A DNA stretch of 64,000 bases from a virus: positions 1-64,000 of the IMG/VR virus record IMGVR_UViG_3300020179_000029; one strand, given 5' to 3'. The notes beneath the pieces were generated by a model that saw nothing but the letters and a program-made list of their open reading frames with translations, was not told the DNA's origin and did no database searches. Below are positions 26,367 through 35,455 of the stretch, in pieces; the first letter of the stretch is position 1, and every line of letters begins with the position of its first letter. A program made the position numbers and the translations under genes.

Positions 26367-26922
26367 AGGTGTATGGCTTGCACTCTTTAGTCAATCAGGG
26401 AGTGAAATTAATTTTCTTGCAAAAAACTTAAAAGTACAGCCCCTCATACTGACTAATAATATGAGATCGAGTTGGGTCACCGGTCTTAAAGTATGGCAAC
26501 AAAAACCTCATAACGAATTAATGGAGTGGCTGCGAAAAGCTTATCCAGAAAACGAATATAGAAAAAATGTTCTTATTACTCTTCACGGGTATATGAGAAT
26601 TATCCCTCAAGATATTTGCGAACGCTATAACATCTATAACGGACATCCAGCCGCTATAGATTCATACCCTGAATTAAAAGGAAAAGATCCACAGATTAGG
26701 ACGTGGAATGAAAAAGAAAAATATTCTATAATTGGTAGTGTTGTACACAAGGTTGTACCAGAAGTTGATGAAGGAGAAATAGTTAGCTCTTCTTACTACA
26801 CAAATAGAGTGGAATCTGAAATTGAAATGTTTGCAAAGCTTAGAGAATCATCACAAGAGTCTTGGCTTTGGTTCTTGAGGAAAAAATTATGCGAATTGGA
26901 ATTGCTGGAGCACAGTCAGTAG
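26359..26922 (+). CDS. Formyltransferase-fold protein, probable DpdN
   Basis: 187 residues with the PurN/Fmt formyltransferase core: ITLHGYMRIIP, then YNGHPAAI with catalytic Asn94 and His96, and HKVVPEVDEGEIV with Asp137, matching the Asn-His-Asp triad. It is too short for Fmt and lacks the typical GAR-binding start of PurN. It sits directly after dpdA (8-base overlap) and two genes before queF. A dPreQ1 formyltransferase named DpdN has been predicted in phages with formylated preQ1 in DNA; this gene fits. Confidence 0.75.
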   Translation: MAKGVWLALFSQSGSEINFLAKNLKVQPLILTNNMRSSWVTGLKVWQQKPHNELMEWLRKAYPENEYRKNVLITLHGYMRIIPQDICERYNIYNGHPAAIDSYPELKGKDPQIRTWNEKEKYSIIGSVVHKVVPEVDEGEIVSSSYYTNRVESEIEMFAKLRESSQESWLWFLRKKLCELELLEHSQ

Positions 26923-27470
26923 GTAAAACTACTCTACTGAATGCATTGCGTTCGGAGAAGATGTTTAGAGACATGAGAGTGTGTAATGAAGTTACACGTA
27001 GGGTGATGAGTTACGGTTTGCCGATTAATGAACAGGGCAATGACGTTACTCAGAAACTAATTATGCAAGAACATATTGTTAACGTATTCATGTATAATAA
27101 TTTCATTACAGATCGTACTGCGCTTGATGGTGTGGTGTATACAAAATACTTGCATGAGATCGGTAAAGTGTCCGATGAGACTATGACATTTGCTACTGAC
27201 GTATTTCTAAAACTTTACCCAAAGTATGACATAATGTTTTATATTGAACCTGAGTTTGAAATAAAAAATGATGGCATTAGAAGTGTAGACTTAACATTTA
27301 GAAATAGAATTGTTCAAATATTTAATGAATATTTTGAGACTTATAAACTATCATCAGTACGTTTAAATGGGTCAGTGAGGGAAAGAGTAGAACAGGCTAT
27401 TGAAGCATATAAAGAAAAAGAGAGACTAATAACATGGAAGGAGGAGTTGGATAGTGACTACGGACATTAA
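26889..27470 (+). CDS. P-loop kinase, NadR/AAA_28-like
   Basis: 193 residues starting MRIGIAGAQSVGKTTLLNAL (Walker A GAQSVGKT). It has TDRTALDGVVYTKYL and YDIMFYIEPEFEI, a pattern of nucleoside/nucleotide kinases of the AAA_28 group. The substrate is unknown; a role in nucleotide supply for the island is plausible. It overlaps the formyltransferase by 34 bases and queF by 17. Confidence 0.7.
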   Translation: MRIGIAGAQSVGKTTLLNALRSEKMFRDMRVCNEVTRRVMSYGLPINEQGNDVTQKLIMQEHIVNVFMYNNFITDRTALDGVVYTKYLHEIGKVSDETMTFATDVFLKLYPKYDIMFYIEPEFEIKNDGIRSVDLTFRNRIVQIFNEYFETYKLSSVRLNGSVRERVEQAIEAYKEKERLITWKEELDSDYGH

Positions 27471-28386
27471 TCAAAAGCAATTAAATGAATTAGTATCAGT
27501 ACACCTAGGTAAGGCAGGTGATGGTACAGTAGTTAAGCCTTACGTTACTCCTGATAATGTAGATCCTTCTCTTCTTGTATCTGTACCAAGACATCTTAAT
27601 AGGACAGGCTACGGTATTGATGATAATAACTTACCATTCGTAGGTATGGACGCATGGAATGGTTATGAATTTTCTACCCTGCTTAAAAATGGCTTTCCCG
27701 TTTCCGGGTGGATTAAGTTTACATGCCCATCCGACACACCTAACATTGTAGAATCAAAATCGGTAAAGTTGTATCTAAACTCTTACAATATGGCTCGTCT
27801 AATTGAATCAACTGACGATATGTGGATTATTGAAGATAATATACAACGTGATCTTTCTAAAGCTGTAGGAGGGCATGCCGAAGTATTCATTCGTTGGGGA
27901 GACATTGATACAGTAAAACCTATCATCGGTGACTTTATTTCTCTTGAGCATTACTGTAACATTCAAAAGATGACATTTGACAACTACAATGAGTCTGCAG
28001 ACATTCTCAAAGTAGTTCCATCTATTGGCAGATATGAAAGATGGCGTTCATATTCACTGCGTTCAAATTGCCGAGTAACTAATCAGCCAGACTGGGGTGA
28101 TGTATATGTTCATATTAAAGGTGATACGTCGGTTACTCCGGAATCGTTACTCCAGTATATTATATCAATGCGTAAAGAGAATCACTTTCACGAAGAGATT
28201 TGTGAATGCATTTATAAACGTCTATGGGACTTATTACAACCCGAAGAACTATTCGTGGCATGCCTTTACACTCGGCGAGGAGGTATTGATATTAACCCAG
28301 TGCGAGCTTCGGATAGTAGAGTATTATGGAAGTACGGTATGATTGCCGATGTTCTACATTTTTGTACAAAGACTGCGAGACAATAA
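27454..28386 (+). CDS. queF: preQ0 reductase QueF (long, E. coli type)
   Basis: 310 residues, GTG start after GGAGGAG. NADPH-dependent reduction of preQ0 to preQ1. Motifs: SVPRHLNRTGYGI, DNNLPFVGMDAWNGYE, ESKSVKLYLNSYN, SNCRVTNQPDWGD with the thioimide Cys206 and Asp213, NHFHEE (His246, Glu247) and YTRRGGIDINP. All key residues of the bimodular family are intact. Its presence implies the cell makes preQ1, not only preQ0. Confidence 0.96.
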   Translation: MTTDINQKQLNELVSVHLGKAGDGTVVKPYVTPDNVDPSLLVSVPRHLNRTGYGIDDNNLPFVGMDAWNGYEFSTLLKNGFPVSGWIKFTCPSDTPNIVESKSVKLYLNSYNMARLIESTDDMWIIEDNIQRDLSKAVGGHAEVFIRWGDIDTVKPIIGDFISLEHYCNIQKMTFDNYNESADILKVVPSIGRYERWRSYSLRSNCRVTNQPDWGDVYVHIKGDTSVTPESLLQYIISMRKENHFHEEICECIYKRLWDLLQPEELFVACLYTRRGGIDINPVRASDSRVLWKYGMIADVLHFCTKTARQ

Positions 28387-28829
28387 TGATTACAAAATAT
28401 CCTTTTCCTACTGACGGCCCACCAAACAAAAGCCCAGACAATAACGTTAATCAAATTTGTGACGAATTTGTTAAACGTTCCCAACACGGCTTTACTAAGT
28501 ACGGGGTAACTACAGAGCGCACAGATCTAGAATTTGATCAATGGCTACAGCATTTAAAAGAAGAAATGATGGATGCAGTGGTTTACCTTCATCGAATTCA
28601 AAAAGAGCGCGCGCTTGACAGAATGACTCAAGTTAATGAGCAGTTTAATTTGTATAATGATACGAATATGAGTACAGTTACGGTGGGGGGAGATACTATA
28701 ATTAGTACAGTAGACTATGGAGCTGGTATGCCGGCTGCTATGGAAATTGTTGATTTAAGTATGTTAGGCTCCGGCGATACAATTACTATATCATTGGATA
28801 ATAAAAATGAATCTAAAAAAGGCTCTTGA
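28386..28829 (+). CDS. MazG-like nucleotide pyrophosphohydrolase
   Basis: 147 residues starting one base inside the queF stop (TAATG). Residues 20-75 match the all-alpha NTP-PPase pattern (HGFTKYGVTTERTDLEFDQW and LKEEMMDAVVYLHRI). The second half is Thr/Gly-rich and likely beta. It may hydrolyse dNTPs. Overlaps queC by 23 bases. Confidence 0.65.
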   Translation: MITKYPFPTDGPPNKSPDNNVNQICDEFVKRSQHGFTKYGVTTERTDLEFDQWLQHLKEEMMDAVVYLHRIQKERALDRMTQVNEQFNLYNDTNMSTVTVGGDTIISTVDYGAGMPAAMEIVDLSMLGSGDTITISLDNKNESKKGS

Positions 28830-29559
28830 TTTTTTACCTAGTACAGATAAAAATGTTTTAGTAGTTTTGTCTGGGGGAATGGACTCTTCCATTCTCACTA
28901 TGATATTGACAGCAAAGTATGGAAGTAAAAAAGTAAAAGCTCTTTCGTATGATTATGGTCAAAAGCAAAAGAGAGAATTAACTAAGGCTAAAGAGCTCTG
29001 TTCTATATTAGAAGTAGATCATAAAGTATTAGATTTAAATATACTAGGAGAGATAGCTAGACCTATTTCTGCAAACATTGGCGGCAGTGATGTTGTAATG
29101 CCTACAATAAAAGATGTACTTGGCGACCCTCAACCTAAAACGTATGTTCCTTTTCGCAATTTAATACTATTATCACTTACTCTTGCCCAAGCGGAAGCTA
29201 GCATCGCAAGTCATGTATATACAGGATTGCAAGTACATGATGAATATGGTTATTGGGATACTACCCAGAAGTTTGTTGATAGTATAAATGTTGTTGCTGA
29301 GCAGAATCGCTCACATAAAGTCAAAGTGCTAGCACCATTTAGTCATTTGTCTAAATTTGATGAGTTGGAAATTTGTAAAGAGCTTAATTTAACAGAACTC
29401 CTTGCATATACTCTCACCTGTTACAATCCAGATAGTATTGGCAACTCTTGCGGTAAATGTCCTGCGTGTTCTGAACGCATTGCTAATTTTGCAAAAGCTG
29501 GTATGGTTGACCCAATACCCTATTCTATTAATATACCATGGGATAAAATTATAAAATGA
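28807..29559 (+). CDS. queC: 7-cyano-7-deazaguanine synthase QueC
   Basis: 250 residues. PP-loop SGGMDSS at 22-28, YVPFRNLILLSLTLAQAE, and a zinc site near the end (SCGKCPACSER plus an upstream Cys in LTCYNPDS). It turns 7-carboxy-7-deazaguanine into preQ0 using ATP and ammonia. Overlaps its neighbours by 23 and 4 bases. Confidence 0.95.
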   Translation: MNLKKALDFLPSTDKNVLVVLSGGMDSSILTMILTAKYGSKKVKALSYDYGQKQKRELTKAKELCSILEVDHKVLDLNILGEIARPISANIGGSDVVMPTIKDVLGDPQPKTYVPFRNLILLSLTLAQAEASIASHVYTGLQVHDEYGYWDTTQKFVDSINVVAEQNRSHKVKVLAPFSHLSKFDELEICKELNLTELLAYTLTCYNPDSIGNSCGKCPACSERIANFAKAGMVDPIPYSINIPWDKIIK

Positions 29560-30068
29560 TTACAACTATTTACTTAGATATGGACGGAGTCATTTGTGAC
29601 TTTGATGCCCTCTACAGTGAAACTTATGGACTAAACTGCAGAGACGATCCTAACGATGACCATTGGTTTGAGTTTGTGAATAACGATGGATTCTATAACC
29701 TATCAACCACAAAAAACGCTGATAAACTTTTAGATAAGCTATTTTCTCTTGATGTTAATGTGGAGATTTTATCTTGTGTTGGAACTAAAAAGAATAAAAA
29801 TCAAGTCCGTAGTCAAAAGATTAGATGGCTACATGCTCACGGTCTAGGACATTTACTAACTAATTTTACTTCTACCAAGCTAAACAAATCAAGGTACGCA
29901 AGTAATTCGAGCTTGCTTATAGATGATTCTGAAACATGCATTAATCCATTCAAAGAAAAAAATGGATATGGGATTTTACATATGAACGTAAAAGATACTA
30001 TTAAACAAATTGATTACTTGACTGAGAAAGGTTTATTATGTGCGCTATCGTTGGTTCAAGAAACGTAG
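29556..30068 (+). CDS. HAD-family 5'(3')-deoxyribonucleotidase-like
   Basis: 170 residues. HAD motif I IYLDMDGVICDF and a late acidic motif SLLIDDSETCI. The layout matches phage 5'-nucleotidases that dephosphorylate dNMPs. It sits between queC and the amidotransferase, overlapping both, so a role in purine handling for the modified base is possible. Confidence 0.75.
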   Translation: MITTIYLDMDGVICDFDALYSETYGLNCRDDPNDDHWFEFVNNDGFYNLSTTKNADKLLDKLFSLDVNVEILSCVGTKKNKNQVRSQKIRWLHAHGLGHLLTNFTSTKLNKSRYASNSSLLIDDSETCINPFKEKNGYGILHMNVKDTIKQIDYLTEKGLLCALSLVQET

Positions 30069-30697
30069 AAAAATTAATAGAGCTAGTCAGGTTAAATTCC
30101 TATAGAGGCTTTCATTCATACTCCCTATCCGTATACAATTATTATAGTGGAATCTTAACTATTCATAAAAAAAGACTGGGCACTATTAATTTAGATGGTT
30201 TTAGTTTAGCCCCTAATGAATATGCTATTGTTCATATTCAAGCTCCTACAACAGATGCTAGAACAGAGGATTTCATTCACCCTGCGGTTCTTAACATTGA
30301 CTCACAGTCAGACTCTAATCCAGATTTAGCACTGTGGCACAATGGGATAATCAAGGCTGAGATAGTAAAAAACAACGTAGACAAATACCTCTCATCCTGG
30401 GATACAATGCAAATTTTGAGAGCACTAACTCAAGCTAATTCCTTTAAAGTATTGAATGAGTTCGATGGGACTTTTAGCTGCTTATTGTATAACAGAGCTG
30501 ATCTAAGTCTTAAATTGTTTAGAAATGAAATTTCCCCTATGTTCATTGATGATAATTTAAACATATCATCAACAAAGTTTGAAGGAAGTAGAGAGACGGT
30601 AGCAGATAATGTTATTAAGTTGAACTTTAAGAATAATTCTGTTATACTTGAGGATGAATTTAAAACTGTAGAGAACCCATATTATTTTGGAGATTAA
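30038..30697 (+). CDS. Class II glutamine amidotransferase domain, stand-alone
   Basis: 219 residues. Starts MCAIVGSRNVEKL with Cys2 as N-terminal nucleophile, then RGFHSYSLS, YAIVHIQAPT, ALWHNGIIKAE and EFDGTFSCLLYN, the Ntn-hydrolase GAT pattern of asparagine synthetase/GlmS. No synthetase domain is attached. It comes 1 gene after queC; some phages have a GAT-QueC fusion that makes the archaeosine-type base. It may also serve another amidation. The 30-base overlap suggests coupling to the HAD gene. Confidence 0.75.
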   Translation: MCAIVGSRNVEKLIELVRLNSYRGFHSYSLSVYNYYSGILTIHKKRLGTINLDGFSLAPNEYAIVHIQAPTTDARTEDFIHPAVLNIDSQSDSNPDLALWHNGIIKAEIVKNNVDKYLSSWDTMQILRALTQANSFKVLNEFDGTFSCLLYNRADLSLKLFRNEISPMFIDDNLNISSTKFEGSRETVADNVIKLNFKNNSVILEDEFKTVENPYYFGD

Positions 30698-31198
30698 ATG
30701 AAGCATATTTTAGGACCTAATTCACGAAGTACTCTATCAGCTGTCGAGGAAGGCGATAGTCAACCTAACGCCGTCGACCTTAGATTAGGTAAAGTATTTC
30801 GTATTCAACCAACAACTTTTGAGGTATCTAATGAACACAAACACCACAGAGGAACTTCAGAAGTTGTACCTAATGATAACGGATACTTTCACCTGGAGCC
30901 TGGTCACTACGAAGTTGTCATGGAAAACATCATCAATGTTGGTGAAGGTGAAGCTGGTTGGGTTATTACTCGTAGTACTCTTAATCGCAACGGCCTATTC
31001 CTTACTTCGGGTCTTTATGACTCTGGTTACCATGGCGTTATGGCCGGTGTACTTCACGTCACTGTGGGTCCGGCAAAAATTAAGAAAGGTACTCGCATTG
31101 GACAGTACTTAAGTTTTAATGCTGAATCAATAGGTAAGTATAAAGGGTCGTATGGTATTGGTAAAGAACACGATAAAAAGTACGGAGTGCAAAAATGA
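30698..31198 (+). CDS. dCTP deaminase / dUTPase-family enzyme
   Basis: 166 residues with the trimeric dUTPase/Dcd fold: ITRSTLNRNGLFLTSGLYDS, GYHGVMAGVLHV and KKGTRIGQYL. It would remove dCTP/dUTP or feed dTMP synthesis. Dcd and dUTPase cannot be split with confidence here; the RSTL-R-G segment favours Dcd. Confidence 0.8.
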   Translation: MKHILGPNSRSTLSAVEEGDSQPNAVDLRLGKVFRIQPTTFEVSNEHKHHRGTSEVVPNDNGYFHLEPGHYEVVMENIINVGEGEAGWVITRSTLNRNGLFLTSGLYDSGYHGVMAGVLHVTVGPAKIKKGTRIGQYLSFNAESIGKYKGSYGIGKEHDKKYGVQK

Positions 31199-32046
31199 AA
31201 ATTGAAATTGCTATTGAAGAACTTAGAAAGAAAAAGCTGTTTGTTGCCACTCCCATGTATGGCGGGCAGTGTGCAGGGATGTATACAAAGTCGATTGCTG
31301 ATTTGTCTGCATTATGTGCAAAATACGGTATCCCTCTCCAACTATATTACCTGTTTAACGAATCATTAATTACTCGTGCACGTAACTACTGTGTAGATGA
31401 GTTCTTGAGATCTGAGGCAACCCATCTTATGTTTATCGATAGTGATATTGGTTTCAATCCTCAAGATATTTTAGCCTTACTAGCTCTTCAGACCGATGAG
31501 TCAGAATATGATGTTATCGCAGGCCCATATCCTAAAAAGTGTATCTCTTGGGAGAAGATCAAGCAAGCTGTTGATAAGGGAGTAGCTGACGAAGACCCAG
31601 GCCAGTTAGAGCGTTACGTTGGTGACTATGTCTTTAATCCTAAGACCACACAGCGCGAGATTCCTCTTGGTGAGCCTGTCGAGGTACTTGAACTCGGTAC
31701 TGGCTTTATGATGATTCGACGTAAGACATTTGAGATGTATGAAAAGGCTTATCCTGAGTTGCATTATAAGCCTGACCATGTACGTACTGAGCACTTTGAC
31801 GGTAGTCGTGAAATTATGGCCTACTTTGACTGTATTATTGATCCAGATTCTAAACGCTATCTTTCTGAAGATTATAACTTCTGTTATCATGTATCTAAGA
31901 TGGGCGGTAAGAACTGGTTATGTCCTTGGATGAAACTGTCTCACGTTGGTAGTTATATCTTCGGTGGAAGCTTGATTGATTTAGCTACTATCGGTGCAAG
32001 TGCTACCGCTGACGTGTCTAAAATTAAAAAAAGTCAAAAGAAATGA
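31195..32046 (+). CDS. GT-A-fold glycosyltransferase
   Basis: 283 residues. Asp-x-Asp motif in THLMFIDSDIGFNPQDIL, a nucleotide-sugar domain before it (LFVATPMYGGQC), and LGTGFMMIRRKTF plus SEDYNFCYHVSKMG later, as in GT2-like enzymes. It may glycosylate modified DNA or surface glycans; acceptor unknown. It overlaps the flanking genes by 4 bases. Confidence 0.75.
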   Translation: MKIEIAIEELRKKKLFVATPMYGGQCAGMYTKSIADLSALCAKYGIPLQLYYLFNESLITRARNYCVDEFLRSEATHLMFIDSDIGFNPQDILALLALQTDESEYDVIAGPYPKKCISWEKIKQAVDKGVADEDPGQLERYVGDYVFNPKTTQREIPLGEPVEVLELGTGFMMIRRKTFEMYEKAYPELHYKPDHVRTEHFDGSREIMAYFDCIIDPDSKRYLSEDYNFCYHVSKMGGKNWLCPWMKLSHVGSYIFGGSLIDLATIGASATADVSKIKKSQKK

Positions 32047-32702
32047 AATTTGAAGCAAGAACACTCCAGATACTAAAGAACTTTTCGGTTATTAATCCTT
32101 CCCTACAGTTTAAGGAAGGAAGTATTCTGGCAACTGTTTCACCAAATAAGACCGTAATGGCAAAGGCGTTTATAAAGGAGAATATCCCAAGCACCTTTGC
32201 TATTTACGATCTATCTAAATTTTTGGGAGTCCTATCTTTATTTGATTCTCCTGAAATTGCTTTAGAGGACAAATACCTTATCATTAAAGATAACAATAAA
32301 CAGGTTCAGTACACCTATGCTGATCCCCGTAATATTGTCTTACCAGGTGATAAGGAGATTAAGTTACCAGAGTTAGAAATTAAATTTACTCTTTCAAGCG
32401 ACACACTACAAAGCGTTTTAAAAGCAATGGGTGTACTTGGTCTTCCAGAGATTGCAGTAACAGGTGAAAACGGAGTGCTAAGTGTACAGGCCGTTAACGT
32501 TAAGAACCCTTCAAGTGACAATTTTAGTATTGATTTGGGACAAACACCCTTGACGTTTAAGATGATTTTTTTAGCAGAAAATATTAAAATTATTCAAGAT
32601 GATTATGACGTAAGCATTTCATCCAAGGGCATTGCCCATTTTAAAGGTAAAGATATTGAGTATTGGGTAGCTACTGAAAGCAGTTCAACATTTAAAGGTT
32701 AA
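32043..32702 (+). CDS. gp45: Sliding clamp gp45
   Basis: 219 residues (T4: 228). Start FEARTLQILKNFSVINPSLQ matches the family. The trimeric clamp gives processivity to gp43 and mobilises late transcription with gp55. It starts 4 bases inside the glycosyltransferase stop and is followed by the clamp loader. Confidence 0.93.
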   Translation: MKFEARTLQILKNFSVINPSLQFKEGSILATVSPNKTVMAKAFIKENIPSTFAIYDLSKFLGVLSLFDSPEIALEDKYLIIKDNNKQVQYTYADPRNIVLPGDKEIKLPELEIKFTLSSDTLQSVLKAMGVLGLPEIAVTGENGVLSVQAVNVKNPSSDNFSIDLGQTPLTFKMIFLAENIKIIQDDYDVSISSKGIAHFKGKDIEYWVATESSSTFKG

Positions 32703-32704
32703 TA

Positions 32705-33646
32705 ATGAATTTTGATAATGTATTGTGGGTGGAAAAGTATCGTCCGCGCACAATTAGTGAAACTATTTTACCTGATCATCTTAAAAGCACATTTCAAGAG
32801 TTTGTAAATAAAAAGGAGGTTCCAAACCTCCTTTTGTCTGGTAGAGCCGGTACCGGTAAGACTACTGTTGCTAAAGCTATGCTAGAAGAACTTGGCTGCG
32901 ATTATATCGTGATCAATGGTAGCCTTAACGGTAACATTGACACATTGAGAAATGATATCAAGTCATTTGCCTCTTCTGTATCATTGTCCGGAGGCCGTAA
33001 ATATGTTATTCTTGATGAGGCCGATTACCTCAATCCTAACTCTACTCAACCAGCATTACGTAACTTCATTGAAGAGTTTAGCGTAAACTGCGGGTTTATA
33101 CTCACGTGTAATTTTAAAAATCGTATTATCGATCCTTTACATTCAAGGTGCTCAGTTGTTGAGTTTAAAATTAATAAAGACGATAAACAAAAGCTTGCAC
33201 TAGCATTTTTTAACCGAGTACAAGATATTTTAGGTAATGAAAAGATATATTACGATAAAAAAGTAGTTGCTGCTGTCATAAGCAAGTTTTTCCCAGATTA
33301 CAGACGCACTCTTAACGAGTTGCAAAGGTATTCAGTAACAGGTAAAATTGATACCGGCATGCTTACTGACCATAAAGAGGAAACTCTTAAAGAGGTTATG
33401 GGGTATCTAAAGCTTAAAAACTTTACCAGTGTAAGAAAATGGGTTGGTGAAAATAGTGATGTAGATTCTTCATCATTCTTTAGAAGTATCTATGATGTAG
33501 CAGCAGACTATCTGAAACCATCTAGCATTCCTCAACTAGTTTTAATTTTAGCGGACTATCAGTATAAGGCTGCTTTTGTGGCTGATCATGAAATTAATAT
33601 CACAGCATGCCTTACTGAACTCATGGTTGAATGTGAGTTTAAATAG
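32705..33646 (+). CDS. gp44: Clamp loader large subunit gp44
   Basis: 313 residues (T4: 319). WVEKYRPRTISETILP, Walker A GRAGTGKT (46-53), DEAD box (104-107), and LHSRCSVVEF (SRC arginine finger). With gp62 it opens and loads gp45. Confidence 0.96.
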   Translation: MNFDNVLWVEKYRPRTISETILPDHLKSTFQEFVNKKEVPNLLLSGRAGTGKTTVAKAMLEELGCDYIVINGSLNGNIDTLRNDIKSFASSVSLSGGRKYVILDEADYLNPNSTQPALRNFIEEFSVNCGFILTCNFKNRIIDPLHSRCSVVEFKINKDDKQKLALAFFNRVQDILGNEKIYYDKKVVAAVISKFFPDYRRTLNELQRYSVTGKIDTGMLTDHKEETLKEVMGYLKLKNFTSVRKWVGENSDVDSSSFFRSIYDVAADYLKPSSIPQLVLILADYQYKAAFVADHEINITACLTELMVECEFK

Positions 33647-33647
33647 T

Positions 33648-34886
33648 ATGGAAGAAGATATTACTGACGTGTTAAAAGAGCTTGATACTATGTTAAAACG
33701 TCCTTTTTTTAAAAGAAAATTAAAAAGAAAAATAAATAAAAAAAATTTAAGAAAGGGAGGAATGAGAAAACAGCGATGGGAACTTACTAGTGCAGTTTAT
33801 AAAGATGACGAAATGTATAGAAAATGGGAAGATGGAGCTATGAAATTAGGTGCTGAAGTTGACGACCATGCGAGTTCTTTAGCTGATGAGAGAGGAGAGT
33901 ACTTTCTTGCAGGTACAAGTATAAATGACCATTATATTTCCAAGTTAATAGATTATAGAACTAATTGTTTAAAAGATACTTTTTACAAAGGTGAAGACAT
34001 TGTATGCTCAAAGGAAGCATGGATTAAATTTACTAGAAGTAAATCAGATAACGAGTGGCAAGTTATTGAGTTTGGTGATCAAGCAGGAATGCTTGTCGAT
34101 AAAATGCATGATAGTTTTATTGATTACTCCGTTACTTCTAATTCTGTTACAGTAAAATTATATGGTGACAGGGATTGGGTAGAAAATATTTACGACGAAA
34201 TTACTAATTTATTTTTAGTAGCCAAATGTCATATTGAATGGATTTACTCCGGAGATGGAAGCTCGGTAAATGTTCCTTTACTAGGAGATAAACTTCCTAT
34301 CTCAGAAATGTATCCATTTTTAAATGGTGAATCTGTTGAAGAATATTATGAGAGATATCTTCAGTCAGATGCTTCCATTCTTTTACTCATAGGACCTCCC
34401 GGTACAGGTAAGACAACTTTTATTAGAGGGTTATTACACCACACTGGAAAAAATGCTATAGTAACTTACGACGAAGCAATCTTACAGAAAGATTATGTCT
34501 TCGCTAGATTTATTGAGGATGATACCGGCGTTATGGTTTTAGAAGATTCAGATAATTTTCTTAAATCAAGACGAGATGGCAATTCAATGATGCATAGATT
34601 TCTTAATGTCGGTGACGGACTAATTACTGTGAAGGGTAAAAAATTAATTTTTAGTACTAACCTCCCCTCTATTAATGAAATAGATCCTGCTTTAGTTCGT
34701 CCTGGAAGATGCTTTGATATTCTATCATTCAATAACTACACTACCGAGCAAGCTCGCTCTCTTGCAAGTAAACTTAATATTACTTTTAAAGAATCAGATG
34801 ATAAAAAAGATTACTCTCTTGCCGAAATTTTTCATCAGCAACGTTCATCTAAAAAATTAATTAATAGAAAATTTGGCTTTATATGA
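33648..34886 (+). CDS. AAA ATPase between clamp-loader genes
   Basis: 412 residues. N-terminus Lys-rich; the AAA module starts near 245 with GPPGTGKT (249-256), VMVLEDSDNFL as Walker B, and STNLPSINEIDPALVRPGRC (sensor 1/arginine finger, as in BCS1-like ATPases). Start at 33648 (MEEDITDVL). An internal in-frame ATG at 33762 follows AGGGAGGA and a late-promoter-like AATAAATA (33731-33738), so a shorter late product is possible. Such ATPases recur in this replication region of aquatic T4-like phages; substrate unknown. Confidence 0.8.
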   Translation: MEEDITDVLKELDTMLKRPFFKRKLKRKINKKNLRKGGMRKQRWELTSAVYKDDEMYRKWEDGAMKLGAEVDDHASSLADERGEYFLAGTSINDHYISKLIDYRTNCLKDTFYKGEDIVCSKEAWIKFTRSKSDNEWQVIEFGDQAGMLVDKMHDSFIDYSVTSNSVTVKLYGDRDWVENIYDEITNLFLVAKCHIEWIYSGDGSSVNVPLLGDKLPISEMYPFLNGESVEEYYERYLQSDASILLLIGPPGTGKTTFIRGLLHHTGKNAIVTYDEAILQKDYVFARFIEDDTGVMVLEDSDNFLKSRRDGNSMMHRFLNVGDGLITVKGKKLIFSTNLPSINEIDPALVRPGRCFDILSFNNYTTEQARSLASKLNITFKESDDKKDYSLAEIFHQQRSSKKLINRKFGFI

Positions 34887-35455
34887 AAACATTCGTTGAA
34901 ATAGGATGTAGTGACTTTAATAATCTTGAAAATTTTTTAGATTATGGCTGGAGAGGTTTTTTTGTTGAGCCAGTTCCAAAATATTTTAATTCTCTATTTA
35001 CAAAAGTAAAAAATAAACCAAACTGTGTTTGTGTTGAAGCTGCTATTACAGATAAAGATGGTAGTGTGAGAATGGATGTTCTTGAACCATTTGAAGAAGA
35101 GCAATGGCAAAGAGGAATAAGTCATATACATGTAGAAGGCAATTATAGCAATATCGCTTCTAATCTTGTTAATAGAAACAGAAACGTAGGTAATGTTACT
35201 ACTATAAATGTCCCATGCATGACATTAGACTCGTTTTTAAACAATTTAAAGATTACAGATATTGATTTCTTACAGTTAGATGTTGAAGGACATGAGTTAG
35301 TCATTCTGGAAAATTATTCCTGGAAGGTTAAACCAAAAATGCTTAAAATAGAGCATAAATTTATTGATGACAAAAGACTTACCTCTCTATTAAATAAAAA
35401 TAATTATAAATGGTGGCTAGAAAAAGATGACCTCTATGGAATACTAATGTCATGA
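34883..35455 (+). CDS. FkbM-family SAM methyltransferase
   Basis: 190 residues. TFVEIGCSDFNNLENFL, RGFFVEPVP and DFLQLDVEGHELVILENYSW are the FkbM signatures. FkbM enzymes methylate sugars or other small acceptors. It lies between an AAA ATPase and gp62, overlapping both by 4 bases. The acceptor is unknown. Confidence 0.85.
   Translation: MKTFVEIGCSDFNNLENFLDYGWRGFFVEPVPKYFNSLFTKVKNKPNCVCVEAAITDKDGSVRMDVLEPFEEEQWQRGISHIHVEGNYSNIASNLVNRNRNVGNVTTINVPCMTLDSFLNNLKITDIDFLQLDVEGHELVILENYSWKVKPKMLKIEHKFIDDKRLTSLLNKNNYKWWLEKDDLYGILMS

Noticed and set aside
33731-33738. AATAAATA as a firm late promoter in the AAA gene
   Set aside because: It lies in a poly-A/Lys-codon run where the motif is expected by chance; only mentioned as a possibility.
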